Shown piece by piece: positions 1 to 5,737 of a stretch of 15,160 bases of DNA. How positions within the stretch are numbered: the stretch's first letter is position 1; each line of letters begins with the position of its first letter. This stretch comes from CAVZLD01 sp964522605 (GTDB taxonomy: Bacteria > Planctomycetota > Planctomycetia > Pirellulales > Pirellulaceae): the NCBI GenBank assembly GCA_964522605.1, contig CAZFWV010000152.1, forward strand, positions 1 through 15,160, read 5' to 3'. A program made the translations under genes and the position numbers. The notes beneath the pieces were generated by a model. It was not told where the DNA came from, searched no databases, and was given only the letters and a program-made list of their open reading frames with translations.

Positions 1-33
1 GTTAGCAAGACGCATTGACACGGAGGTGAAGTG

Positions 34-555
34 ATGAGTCTCGAAGGCAAGCAGGATGTACGAGTCCATATCCGCTGGATGATCCGGCGTGACATGCCCG
101 AGATTCTCGACATCGAAGATCGGAGCTTCGAGTTTCCCTGGTCCGAAGAGGACTTCATCCGCTGCCTGCGACAAAGGAACTGCATCGGCATGATCGCCGA
201 ATGCGATGACCGCGTCGTCGGCTTCATGATCTACGAGCTCCATAAGAATCGCTTACACATTCTGAATTTTGCCGTGCATCCCAACTTCCGACACCAAGGT
301 GTTGGAACTCAGATGGCGCATAAACTGATCGGCAAGCTATCCCACCAGCGTCGTACTCGAATTCTGTTGGAAGTGCGAGAAACGAATCTCGCTGCGCAGC
401 TCTTCTTCCGAGATGCAGGATTCCGCGCGATTTCGGTACTGCGCGATTTCTACGAAGACACGGTTGAAGACGCGTACTTGATGGAGCTTCGTTATCAGCC
501 CACGTTGCAGGAATCGCTCCAACCCGTGAACCGGATTTCACGATTGGCCGGATAG
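34..555 (+). CDS. rimI: RimI-type ribosomal protein S18-alanine N-acetyltransferase (GNAT family)
   Basis: The 173-residue GNAT protein is predicted to acetylate the N-terminal amine of a protein, classically ribosomal S18, using acetyl-CoA in the cytoplasm. The acetyl-CoA loop R86-H-Q-G-V-G91 follows the beta-strand HILNFAVHP, matching the R/Q-x-x-G-x-G pattern. An early FPW (residues 34-36) and the tail NLAAQLFFRDAGF...FYEDTVEDAYLMEL match the RimI subfamily, where a GF motif is followed by an aromatic-rich segment and EDAxxM. Length is slightly above the usual 145-160 because of about 15 extra residues at the C-terminus. I chose ATG at 34 because GGAGG (22-26) lies 7 nt upstream; GTG at 31 is the alternative. 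Its last 18 bp overlap the convergent minus-strand gene. It has no evident link to the pilus locus. Substrate specificity is inferred from family resemblance only. Confidence 0.88.
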   Translation: MSLEGKQDVRVHIRWMIRRDMPEILDIEDRSFEFPWSEEDFIRCLRQRNCIGMIAECDDRVVGFMIYELHKNRLHILNFAVHPNFRHQGVGTQMAHKLIGKLSHQRRTRILLEVRETNLAAQLFFRDAGFRAISVLRDFYEDTVEDAYLMELRYQPTLQESLQPVNRISRLAG

Positions 556-1932
556 GTCCGTGAGACCGTCCGTGAGCACACATCCGAGCACACGACGGCT
601 GGACGCGCGCAGTCGTTCGGCTGCGTGTTCTAGTTGAGAGAAGGTAACGTCGCGCAGACAAACCACGAGTAGCGACGCGTCGCAGAGCTCGGCCAAGGCG
701 GGCATCAATAGGGAGTCCATCGATCCGCAGTCGATGAATACTCGTTGGTACTGCCGGCACCAACTCTGCAACAAGTCCGCGAGACATTGCGGATCTACCT
801 TGTCCGGCACACGGGAAATGCCGAACCGATCATCGCCGGAGGGGATGAAATGCAGCCGGGGCCTTGAGGTACAGCGCACGACGTCCTCCGGCGCACTCTG
901 CTGTCCGAGAAGATCGCACAATCCTGGTTGTCCGACGGCATGGAAGGCCCGTGTCAGTGCCTGCTGCTCCAGATTTGCGTCGATCAGCAGGATCTCGTCT
1001 TCTGCTTGCTCCCATATCAACGCCAGATGACAGACCGTCTCGGCGGACCGAGCTGTTGCCGAAGGGGAAACGACCAAGAGACTGTCGGGCAATTCGGTTC
1101 CACAGGTCCGCAATAGGTTCTGCTGAAAGTGGTGAAATGGCTGGGCGTATGTCGGATCGGCTAAACGCTGAAGGAGTGTCTGTTCGTAAGTCTCCTGCGT
1201 CTGGTTTGCCGCGGCGGGAGGCACCTCATCGATCGCATCGATGACATCCACTTCGTTCTCGTTGTCGTCCTGTTCCGAGGATGCGGCCAGGTCTGCGGGA
1301 TCTTCGGGATCCGTTTCTTCAAAGGACTCGACCGGATCCAAATCGATCGCGGGCTGCGACGCTCCCGAGAGTTCCTCGCCCGGTATGTCGAAATCGTCGG
1401 GCCGCTCGATCTCGGATCGTGCCGGCATTGACGCCAGGGGGTCGACGTCGGCGATTTCACCCTCGCTCGCTTGCTCATTCCACTCGGACTCGTCGAGCGA
1501 GTCGGTCGGCTCCAGGCCGTCGAGCCAATCGGATTCGGCCGTCGCGTCGCGCTCCGAATCCAGTCCGATTGCATCCTCGTTTGGAGGCTCCAGATCATCG
1601 AGCGAGGGAATCACTGGGTCATAAGCCGCCCGCGCGTCGAAGGGTGGGTCCGGATCGGGCAAGGCGGGCACTGCGTGACGTTCGTGGATGTCGGGTTCCT
1701 GGACTGTTTCGTTCGCTGCGGAGTCCAAAAGCTTTGCGCTCGGCGGTTCTTGCTGTTGCCCGTGAGTAGGCAGCGGCGGTTCCGACAGTGACTCAACCGG
1801 TACCGTGTCGTCTGTTTCGTCGATTTCCCGAGGTGGTCGCGGCTCCGATTTCTTCGGAGTTGTTGCGGGAGGGCCGACGGCAAAGAAGCCCTCACGCTGC
1901 AGTTTTCGCAAGGCGTCGTCGGTCAGACTCAT
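538..1932 (-). CDS. CpsD/BY-kinase-like protein with degenerate P-loop and long acidic N-terminus
   Basis: This 464-residue protein has two parts. Residues 1-245 are acidic and low in complexity (rich in D, E, P, S), probably disordered. Residues 255-464 resemble the CpsD/CapB/MinD-like ATPase fold of bacterial tyrosine kinases: a PTYAQPFHHFQQNLLRT segment where BY-kinases have their EAxRxLRTNL element, a Walker A' strand ILLIDANL (D318), and a Walker B-like strand VFIDCGS. The P-loop, normally GxGKS/T, reads SPSATARSAE (about 288-297), with no glycine and no lysine. No C-terminal tyrosine cluster is present. It is probably a non-catalytic scaffold or regulatory paralogue; this is inference. 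It starts 38 nt after the ExeA-like gene stops, so the two look co-transcribed. ATG at 1932 has GAGG 6 nt upstream; ATG at 1950 would add six residues with a poorer ribosome site. Confidence 0.72.
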   Translation of the reverse strand: MSLTDDALRKLQREGFFAVGPPATTPKKSEPRPPREIDETDDTVPVESLSEPPLPTHGQQQEPPSAKLLDSAANETVQEPDIHERHAVPALPDPDPPFDARAAYDPVIPSLDDLEPPNEDAIGLDSERDATAESDWLDGLEPTDSLDESEWNEQASEGEIADVDPLASMPARSEIERPDDFDIPGEELSGASQPAIDLDPVESFEETDPEDPADLAASSEQDDNENEVDVIDAIDEVPPAAANQTQETYEQTLLQRLADPTYAQPFHHFQQNLLRTCGTELPDSLLVVSPSATARSAETVCHLALIWEQAEDEILLIDANLEQQALTRAFHAVGQPGLCDLLGQQSAPEDVVRCTSRPRLHFIPSGDDRFGISRVPDKVDPQCLADLLQSWCRQYQRVFIDCGSMDSLLMPALAELCDASLLVVCLRDVTFSQLEHAAERLRASSRRVLGCVLTDGLTDLSGQS

Positions 1933-1970
1933 AATAGACCTCGCTGGCATGACGTTCCGACCGCGGTAGT

Positions 1971-3590
1971 TCAGCTCGCCCGCTGGCGCAGCCGGCTGAA
2001 TAATCGTCGGTAATCGGAATGCCGCGTGCGGCGGAGATCCGTAGACGCGGCGTTCGGTTCCGTGGAGTCCTCATCAGACGAACTGTTGTCAATCGGGGAA
2101 TCTTCGAAGACCGTTGTTTCCTCAGTGAGGTGTTCCTCGATCAATCGTTCCTCGTGGTGTTCTTCGTTCCCATGGATCTCTTCTGTGATCTCTTCTGTTT
2201 CGGTTTGTTCGGCAACCAATTCTTCGTGGGGTGCAGTTTCCGCAGGCATCTCTTCAACGTACTCATCTTGACTGGGAAGCTCATCGGCGGACGGAGGCTC
2301 CGCATCACGCATCGAGCTTGATTGTAGCTGTCGGACAAGTTGCTCCAGGTGCGCGGCAATCTGCCGACTCTCGGCGCACGAGACTTCGCGGAGGTGCCGG
2401 CGCGCCAACAGATCAGCGGATGCGTACTGATCGACGACAACTTCTTCTTCTGCAAACTCTTCGGTGAACGGATTGTGAGCCGGATGGAAGACAAGCTCGA
2501 CCTGTGGTTTGCCGTCGGTATCCGCGGTGATCTGCGTCTCCGATTCTCCCGGTGGCGTTTGGGGCTCATTCGATTGTTCGTCGTCCATGGGCGACGAAAC
2601 GTCCTCGAATGCAGACGTCTCATCCAGCGGCCCAAATTCGATCACGCTCGTGGCACCACTGGACGCGTGAGTGCGTGTTGCCGGAACGGGCAACTGCTGA
2701 AGATCGGCCCACGCCTCTTCGATTTGTTCCGAGCTGAGCTGGGATCGACCGTCAACGGCGGCCAGGATCAGGGCGTGGTCGCACAACTGGTTGATGAGCC
2801 GCGGAATTCCCCCCGTTGCGCGGTGAACCGTATCCAAACAGGATTCGGGAAACACGGCCAAGTCACCGCCGCATCCGGAAAACTGTTTCTGAACATAATG
2901 TCGCGTTTCCTTCTGGGTGAAGGCTTCCAGGTAGAAGCGTCCGGCGAGTCGCTGATTGAACGATTCCAATCGAGGATCCGCGAAACGTTCCTCAAGTCGC
3001 TGGCTGCCGAATAGAACCAGACGGATCGACGTTTTACCTCCCGACATCAGGTTGGTCATGCAACGAAGTTCATCGAGCAACGGGGGTGCCAAGTTGTCCG
3101 CTTCATCGACCAACAGCAGAAGACCCGACGGACAAAGCTCACTATTGCCGACATAGTCCATCAACGACAGCCGTAGCTCGCCCTCTTCCAAATCACGATA
3201 GGGCAGTCCGAGTTCGTAGAGGATGACCTGCAGCAGGGACCGTCGATTGCCAAGCCGTCCGCCCGGGAGCGCAACGACGCGACAATGATAGCGGAACGAT
3301 TCGGCGATCAGCCGCATCAACAGCGACTTGCCCGTCCCCACGGGGCCGACCACCAGGCCGGGCCCCTCATATCGCTCGAGCATCCGAATCAGCGAACTGC
3401 GCGCATTTTCGATGGAAGCTGCGGCGAAATACTGATCAGGCGATGGATAACTGACGAACGGCCGACGACGCAGGCGGAAGTGTCGTTGAAAGACGAAGTC
3501 GTTAAGTAGGGACGTTTGCCCGCCTGGAACCACGACGGGCGCGCGGTCATCGCTTGGCCCGTAAGACAATGCACTCGTTGGCAAATTCAC
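1971..3590 (-). CDS. ExeA/MshM-like AAA ATPase with acidic C-terminal extension
   Basis: This is an AAA ATPase of the ExeA/MshM/XrtA-associated ATPase type. These proteins power assembly or regulation of envelope machines (type II secretion, MSHA pili, exosortase-linked polysaccharide export). Numbering from GTG 3590 gives 539 residues. The family opening HFRLRRRPFVSYPSPDQYF lies at 37-55, Walker A GPVGTGKS at 82-89, Walker B LLLLVDEAD with D162-E163, sensor-like RLVLFGSQ near 190, and the family signature GGIPRLINQLCDHAL near 260. After about residue 300 comes a 240-residue extension, very acidic (runs of E, D, T), with a possible short coiled coil (LLARRHLREV...LEQLVRQLQ) and a basic tail DYRRLFSRLRQR. 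Usual family members end near 300-350 residues. The GTG has GGAG 7 nt upstream; TTG at 3656 is an alternative that adds 22 residues. The 219 bp before the GTG hold no other gene. Confidence 0.8.
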   Translation of the reverse strand: MNLPTSALSYGPSDDRAPVVVPGGQTSLLNDFVFQRHFRLRRRPFVSYPSPDQYFAAASIENARSSLIRMLERYEGPGLVVGPVGTGKSLLMRLIAESFRYHCRVVALPGGRLGNRRSLLQVILYELGLPYRDLEEGELRLSLMDYVGNSELCPSGLLLLVDEADNLAPPLLDELRCMTNLMSGGKTSIRLVLFGSQRLEERFADPRLESFNQRLAGRFYLEAFTQKETRHYVQKQFSGCGGDLAVFPESCLDTVHRATGGIPRLINQLCDHALILAAVDGRSQLSSEQIEEAWADLQQLPVPATRTHASSGATSVIEFGPLDETSAFEDVSSPMDDEQSNEPQTPPGESETQITADTDGKPQVELVFHPAHNPFTEEFAEEEVVVDQYASADLLARRHLREVSCAESRQIAAHLEQLVRQLQSSSMRDAEPPSADELPSQDEYVEEMPAETAPHEELVAEQTETEEITEEIHGNEEHHEERLIEEHLTEETTVFEDSPIDNSSSDEDSTEPNAASTDLRRTRHSDYRRLFSRLRQRAS

Positions 3591-3809
3591 GCGTACGCTC
3601 CGCGACCCGGGACACGGTCGTTTGGCCCGATCTGGGCTCTGGACTATTCGTAACAATCGGCAGATCCCGTGAGCTGCTTCAGACTATTGATGCCGCGCAG
3701 TCAATGAGCCCGGACAACCTACGGGAGCTCCCGCTTGCTGACTCAGCTTTGCGACCCGAATGGTTTCTGATAACGAGGAAAGAGAAACAACGTGTTTGGA
3801 TTGCGGCCG

Positions 3810-4364
3810 TTAACGGTTTCGCAGTGCAACAATCTGTGCATGCCAGCCTTGCAGGGATTGCTGATAGGCCGCGAAAGGGTTCTGAGTGAATTCGCGCGCG
3901 ATCGTCGGTTTTGTCACGGCAGCATGAAAGGAAAGCAGTACCGCCACAATCAGCACCAGTTCTGCCGGAAAGACGATCCAGCGAGCGCGATTCCTGCCGG
4001 ACGCCGGAACCGGCATAGGAAACAACTGGCCGATGACCGGCAACCCGGTCACCCCGGCCACTCGCTGCGGTTCGATCACCGAAGACGCAGGATGATCGCG
4101 ACGTCTCCAACCCGCGAGAACGGCTCCGACGAGCCCCAGGCCGAGGGCGACGCCGAACAGTACGTACAGTTCCTGCCGAGTCCAGCCGATTGATGCCAAG
4201 GTGCTGTCCGGAGTCGGATTGATCTCACGACCCGCAGCGACCGAAAGAGCGCCCAGCGTCAGTCCGACCACGATCGTCGCAAGAGCGATCACGAGAAAAG
4301 CGTAAACGCGCCCTGGTCGGGAACGCGAACGTGGGCGCGCGGCGTCGGATGCTTGACGAACCAT
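3810..4364 (-). CDS. Small membrane protein resembling the C-terminal part of a Wzz/GNVR polysaccharide co-polymerase
   Basis: The 184-residue protein has three likely membrane helices: about 21-46 (VYAFLVIALATIVVGLTLGAL), 68-86 (VLFGVALGLGLVGAVLAGW) and 132-152 (IVFPAELVLIVAVLLSF). Directly after the second helix comes RRRDHP...EPQRVAGVTGLPVIGQLFPMP. This matches the juxtamembrane segment of Wzz/GumC-type co-polymerases, where the last helix is followed by a TGLPVLGxIP motif that contacts the partner tyrosine kinase. The large periplasmic coiled-coil domain of that family is missing; only about 20 residues separate helices 1 and 2. ATG at 4364 is preceded by AGGAGGGG with about 6 nt spacing, so it is probably a real gene. 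It is the first gene of the minus-strand group whose last member is a CpsD-like protein, the normal partner of such co-polymerases. The assignment rests on the GLP segment and context and is an inference. Confidence 0.6.
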   Translation of the reverse strand: MVRQASDAARPRSRSRPGRVYAFLVIALATIVVGLTLGALSVAAGREINPTPDSTLASIGWTRQELYVLFGVALGLGLVGAVLAGWRRRDHPASSVIEPQRVAGVTGLPVIGQLFPMPVPASGRNRARWIVFPAELVLIVAVLLSFHAAVTKPTIAREFTQNPFAAYQQSLQGWHAQIVALRNR

Positions 4365-4401
4365 CCCAAGCCCCTCCTGGGAACCTCTTGGGCCATGCCG
4401 C

Positions 4402-4725
4402 GTGCGACTTCGCTGCTATGCCAGCAAGGCCGGCGCGCGGTACGGCGATCCATTCCATCAAGACCGTCATCGTCCGTTTAACTCTGTGAACTTGAACAGC
4501 TCGATTCCAGGATTAGACTTCGGAAACTCCACCTGGGCGACTGGCGATTGGGACGGCAATGCGGATTTCACCACGAACGATTCTGTCATCGCTCTTCAGC
4601 AGGGAGGCTACGAACAGGGACCACGGGATGGCGTATCCGTCGTCCCCGAGCCCAGTGGTCTGTTGCTCGTGTTGCTTGGCGGACTATGGATTGGAACGCA
4701 ACTGCGCCGCCGATCGGCTGTTTGA
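4402..4725 (+). pseudogene. Remnant of a secreted dockerin-like/PEP-CTERM protein (C-terminal end only)
   Basis: The last 80 codons of this open frame (from about 4486) read like the C-terminus of a planctomycete secreted protein. They carry a dockerin-like calcium-loop segment TWATGDWDGNADFTTND, followed by a GGYEQGP linker and a PEP-CTERM sorting signal: VPEPS, a hydrophobic helix LLLVLLGGLWIG and the basic end QLRRRS. PEP-CTERM tails are cleaved by exosortases and normally end proteins of several hundred residues. Here the frame upstream (4402-4485) does not resemble a signal peptide or a secreted domain and no ribosome site precedes it. I therefore read it as the broken 3' end of a lost gene. 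A very short intact gene cannot be fully excluded. Its 5' end lies in the spacer before the divergent minus-strand group, which itself resembles exosortase-associated ATPase modules. Confidence 0.65.
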
Positions 4726-4867
4726 CAATCGGAAATCAATTCGGTTTCGCCATCTTCACCTGCCAATCTACCGCGCTCTGTAACAACTGTAGCGAACAAT
4801 CGGGGCTCCTTGGCCGACTCGCTACAGATTCTTGTGTCAGCGGAAAAAATTTACTCAAGCTCCGCAT

Positions 4868-4895
4868 TTGACATCGTTCGGATCTGACATAGGTT
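4868..4895 (+). promoter_or_regulatory. Possible sigma70-type promoter for the pilin transcript
   Basis: A perfect TTGACA (4868-4873) is followed after 16 nt by TAGGTT (4890-4895), a weak match to TATAAT. It is the best promoter-like pair upstream of the riboswitch and would start transcription near 4902, giving a pilin leader of about 375 nt. The -10 box is poor and the site overlaps the TGACA repeat series, so an activator-dependent promoter is as likely. The stretch 4726-4867 before it shows nothing I recognise. Confidence 0.3.
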
Positions 4896-4942
4896 TCAGG
4901 TGACAGTCGAGAATAAACACTTGACTGTCACACCCATGTCAG
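4868..4942. repeat. TGACA repeat series with nested inverted repeats
   Basis: TGACAT, TGACAT and TGACAG occur at 4869, 4885 and 4901, exactly 16 bp apart. The inverse TGTCA follows at 4926 and 4937. Two inverted pairs are nested: CTGACAT (4884-4890) with ATGTCAG (4936-4942), and GTGACAGTCGAG (4900-4911) with CTTGACTGTCAC (4920-4931), a 12-bp stem with one G-T pair and an 8-nt loop. This could be a binding array for a regulator or a 5' stem in the leader RNA. No T-run follows, so it is not a standard terminator. Confidence 0.6.
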
Positions 4943-4984
4943 GCTTTTCACGATCCCATCTTGAGAGCCTGCAGCCTCCCGTCC

Positions 4985-5070
4985 TCGACAAAGGCAAAAT
5001 CGGCCGATCGGCCGATCCGCAAAGCTGAGGGCCATACCGAAACCCGGTGTGGCAGCCTGGCTGCCGAAGG
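4985..5070 (+). ncRNA. GEMM-I (cyclic di-GMP-I) riboswitch
   Basis: The sequence matches the GEMM-I aptamer layout in order. GGCAAA lies at 4993-4998. A 7-bp hairpin follows (ATCGGCC 4999-5005 with GGCCGAT 5010-5016), then CGCAAAGC (5018-5025) and GGGCCA (5029-5034). An 8-bp stem comes next (CCATACCG 5032-5039 with CGGTGTGG 5045-5052), and last the diagnostic GCAGCCTGGCTGCCGAA (5052-5068). The position equivalent to Vc2 G20 is G4993, as in cyclic di-GMP rather than cyclic GMP-AMP binders; the intercalating A47 equivalent is A5021. The first hairpin loop is GATC, not the usual GNRA. It lies about 210 nt before the Flp pilin start, so it probably makes pilin expression respond to cyclic di-GMP. 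The expression platform is not obvious: no terminator with a T-run lies between aptamer and gene. Identity is recognised from consensus; ligand binding is inferred. Confidence 0.92.
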
Positions 5071-5152
5071 GATGGTGAGTAGCGACGTTGATAAAGCGAC
5101 GACTACTTCATCGTTCGGTGATTGACGAGGAGAGGCACCCGGTTTGATGTGG

Positions 5153-5203
5153 TTTTCCGCCTTCTGTACGACGGCGATCGGTTCGCCGCAGGAAGGCGGG
5201 AAG
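5153..5203 (+). promoter_or_regulatory. Large stem-loop in the pilin leader between riboswitch and start codon
   Basis: TTTTCCGCCTTC (5153-5164) pairs with GAAGGCGGGAAG (5192-5203) in a 12-bp stem with two G-T pairs. Inside it CGGCGA (5172-5177) pairs with TCGCCG (5183-5188) around a 5-nt loop. A T-run (TTTT at 5213-5216) follows only after 9 nt, so it is a weak terminator at best. It may be part of the riboswitch expression platform or an mRNA-stabilising structure. Confidence 0.5.
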
Positions 5204-5278
5204 CCAGGTAACTTTTCCTTGTTTCATGTGATGCGCCGGCGTGCTTTCGCACGTGGCCAGAGAAATCGGAGGAACTCC

Positions 5279-5461
5279 ATGAAGAGTCTCGCCAAGAGTG
5301 TGCAACGTTTCCTGGTTTCGGAAGATGGCCCGACAGCCGTCGAGTATGCAGTGATGTTGGCCTTGATCATCATCGTCTGCCTCACGGCGATTCAGGCGAT
5401 TGGAACCAACGCCAGTGCTACGTTCCAGACGGTTGCGGATGAGATTGGCTCGACGACCTAA
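5279..5461 (+). CDS. flp: Flp-family type IVb prepilin (major Tad pilus subunit)
   Basis: This 60-residue prepilin is the predicted main subunit of the Tad pilus. The leader MKSLAKSVQRFLVSEDG (1-17) is cut after G17 by the prepilin peptidase. The mature N-terminus PTAVEYAVMLALIIIVCL carries the Flp signature G|XXXXEY, with E22 and Y23 at mature positions 5 and 6, then one hydrophobic helix (about 20-45) and a short polar tail. Length is normal for Flp (50-75). The ATG at 5279 follows GGAGGA (5268-5273) by 5 nt; an upstream in-frame ATG at 5144 would add 45 residues, including part of the stem-loop leader, and lacks support. It is preceded by the GEMM-I riboswitch and followed by a strong terminator, so it can be made in excess over the assembly proteins, as is common for pilins. 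CpaA, encoded just downstream, is the expected processing enzyme. Confidence 0.94.
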   Translation: MKSLAKSVQRFLVSEDGPTAVEYAVMLALIIIVCLTAIQAIGTNASATFQTVADEIGSTT

Positions 5462-5471
5462 GTTAGGTCGT
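5453..5471. repeat. 19-nt palindrome spanning the pilin stop codon
   Basis: ACGACCTAA (5453-5461) and TTAGGTCGT (5463-5471) are perfect inverted copies around one central G, and the left arm contains the TAA stop. It may bind a dimeric protein or be chance. Confidence 0.4.
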
Positions 5472-5495
5472 AGAGTTTCCGCGAAGTAGTCCATC

Positions 5496-5534
5496 AAAAT
5501 CCCCCTCGGCGCCCCGCGCGACGAGGGGGATTTT
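5496..5534 (+). terminator. Rho-independent terminator after the pilin gene
   Basis: AAAATCCCCCTCG (5496-5508) pairs perfectly over 13 bp with CGAGGGGGATTTT (5522-5534) around a 13-nt loop; the right arm ends in TTTT. It lies 35 nt after the pilin stop and should end most transcripts there, with some read-through into the assembly genes. The A-tract/T-tract symmetry means it could also work on the minus strand. Confidence 0.88.
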
Positions 5535-5590
5535 CTCAGGCTTCCTTCCTTTTCCCGTGACGCGTCGCTCCGAACGAAGGAGTCCCTGCC

Positions 5591-5698
5591 ATGTATTCGA
5601 CGCTTCCTCCTGACACTTTGTCGTCCGCCTTCGAAATGCTGTGCTACCTTTTCAGCGCGGGAGCGGCTTTGATTAGCTTCCTCCTGACGATGAAGTAA
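5591..5698 (+). CDS. Small single-helix membrane protein (35 aa) within the Tad locus
   Basis: A 35-codon frame, ATG 5591 to TAA 5696-5698, encodes MYSTLPPDTLSSAFEMLCYL followed by FSAGAALISFLLTMK. Residues 14-33 form one probable membrane helix. GAAGGAG lies 8 nt upstream of the ATG, a good ribosome site. It sits between the pilin terminator and cpaA on the same strand with a 39-nt gap to cpaA, where other loci sometimes hold small pilin-like or accessory peptides. It has no G|XXXXE prepilin signature, so it is not an Flp paralogue. I do not recognise a family; the ribosome site, helix and position are the reasons to call it. It could be a leader peptide for the downstream genes instead. Confidence 0.55.
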   Translation: MYSTLPPDTLSSAFEMLCYLFSAGAALISFLLTMK

Positions 5699-5737
5699 CG
5701 ACATCGCGAACTGAATTACTCCCGAGGATCCGGAACC

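Noticed and set aside
3722..3733. Palindrome CGGGAGCTCCCG as an operator for the ExeA-like gene
   Set aside because: A single 12-bp GC-rich palindrome without repeats or a nearby promoter is easily explained by chance.
5144..5278. 45-residue N-terminal extension of the Flp pilin
   Set aside because: The frame covers leader stem-loops, and ATG 5279 has a strong ribosome site and gives a normal-length prepilin leader.
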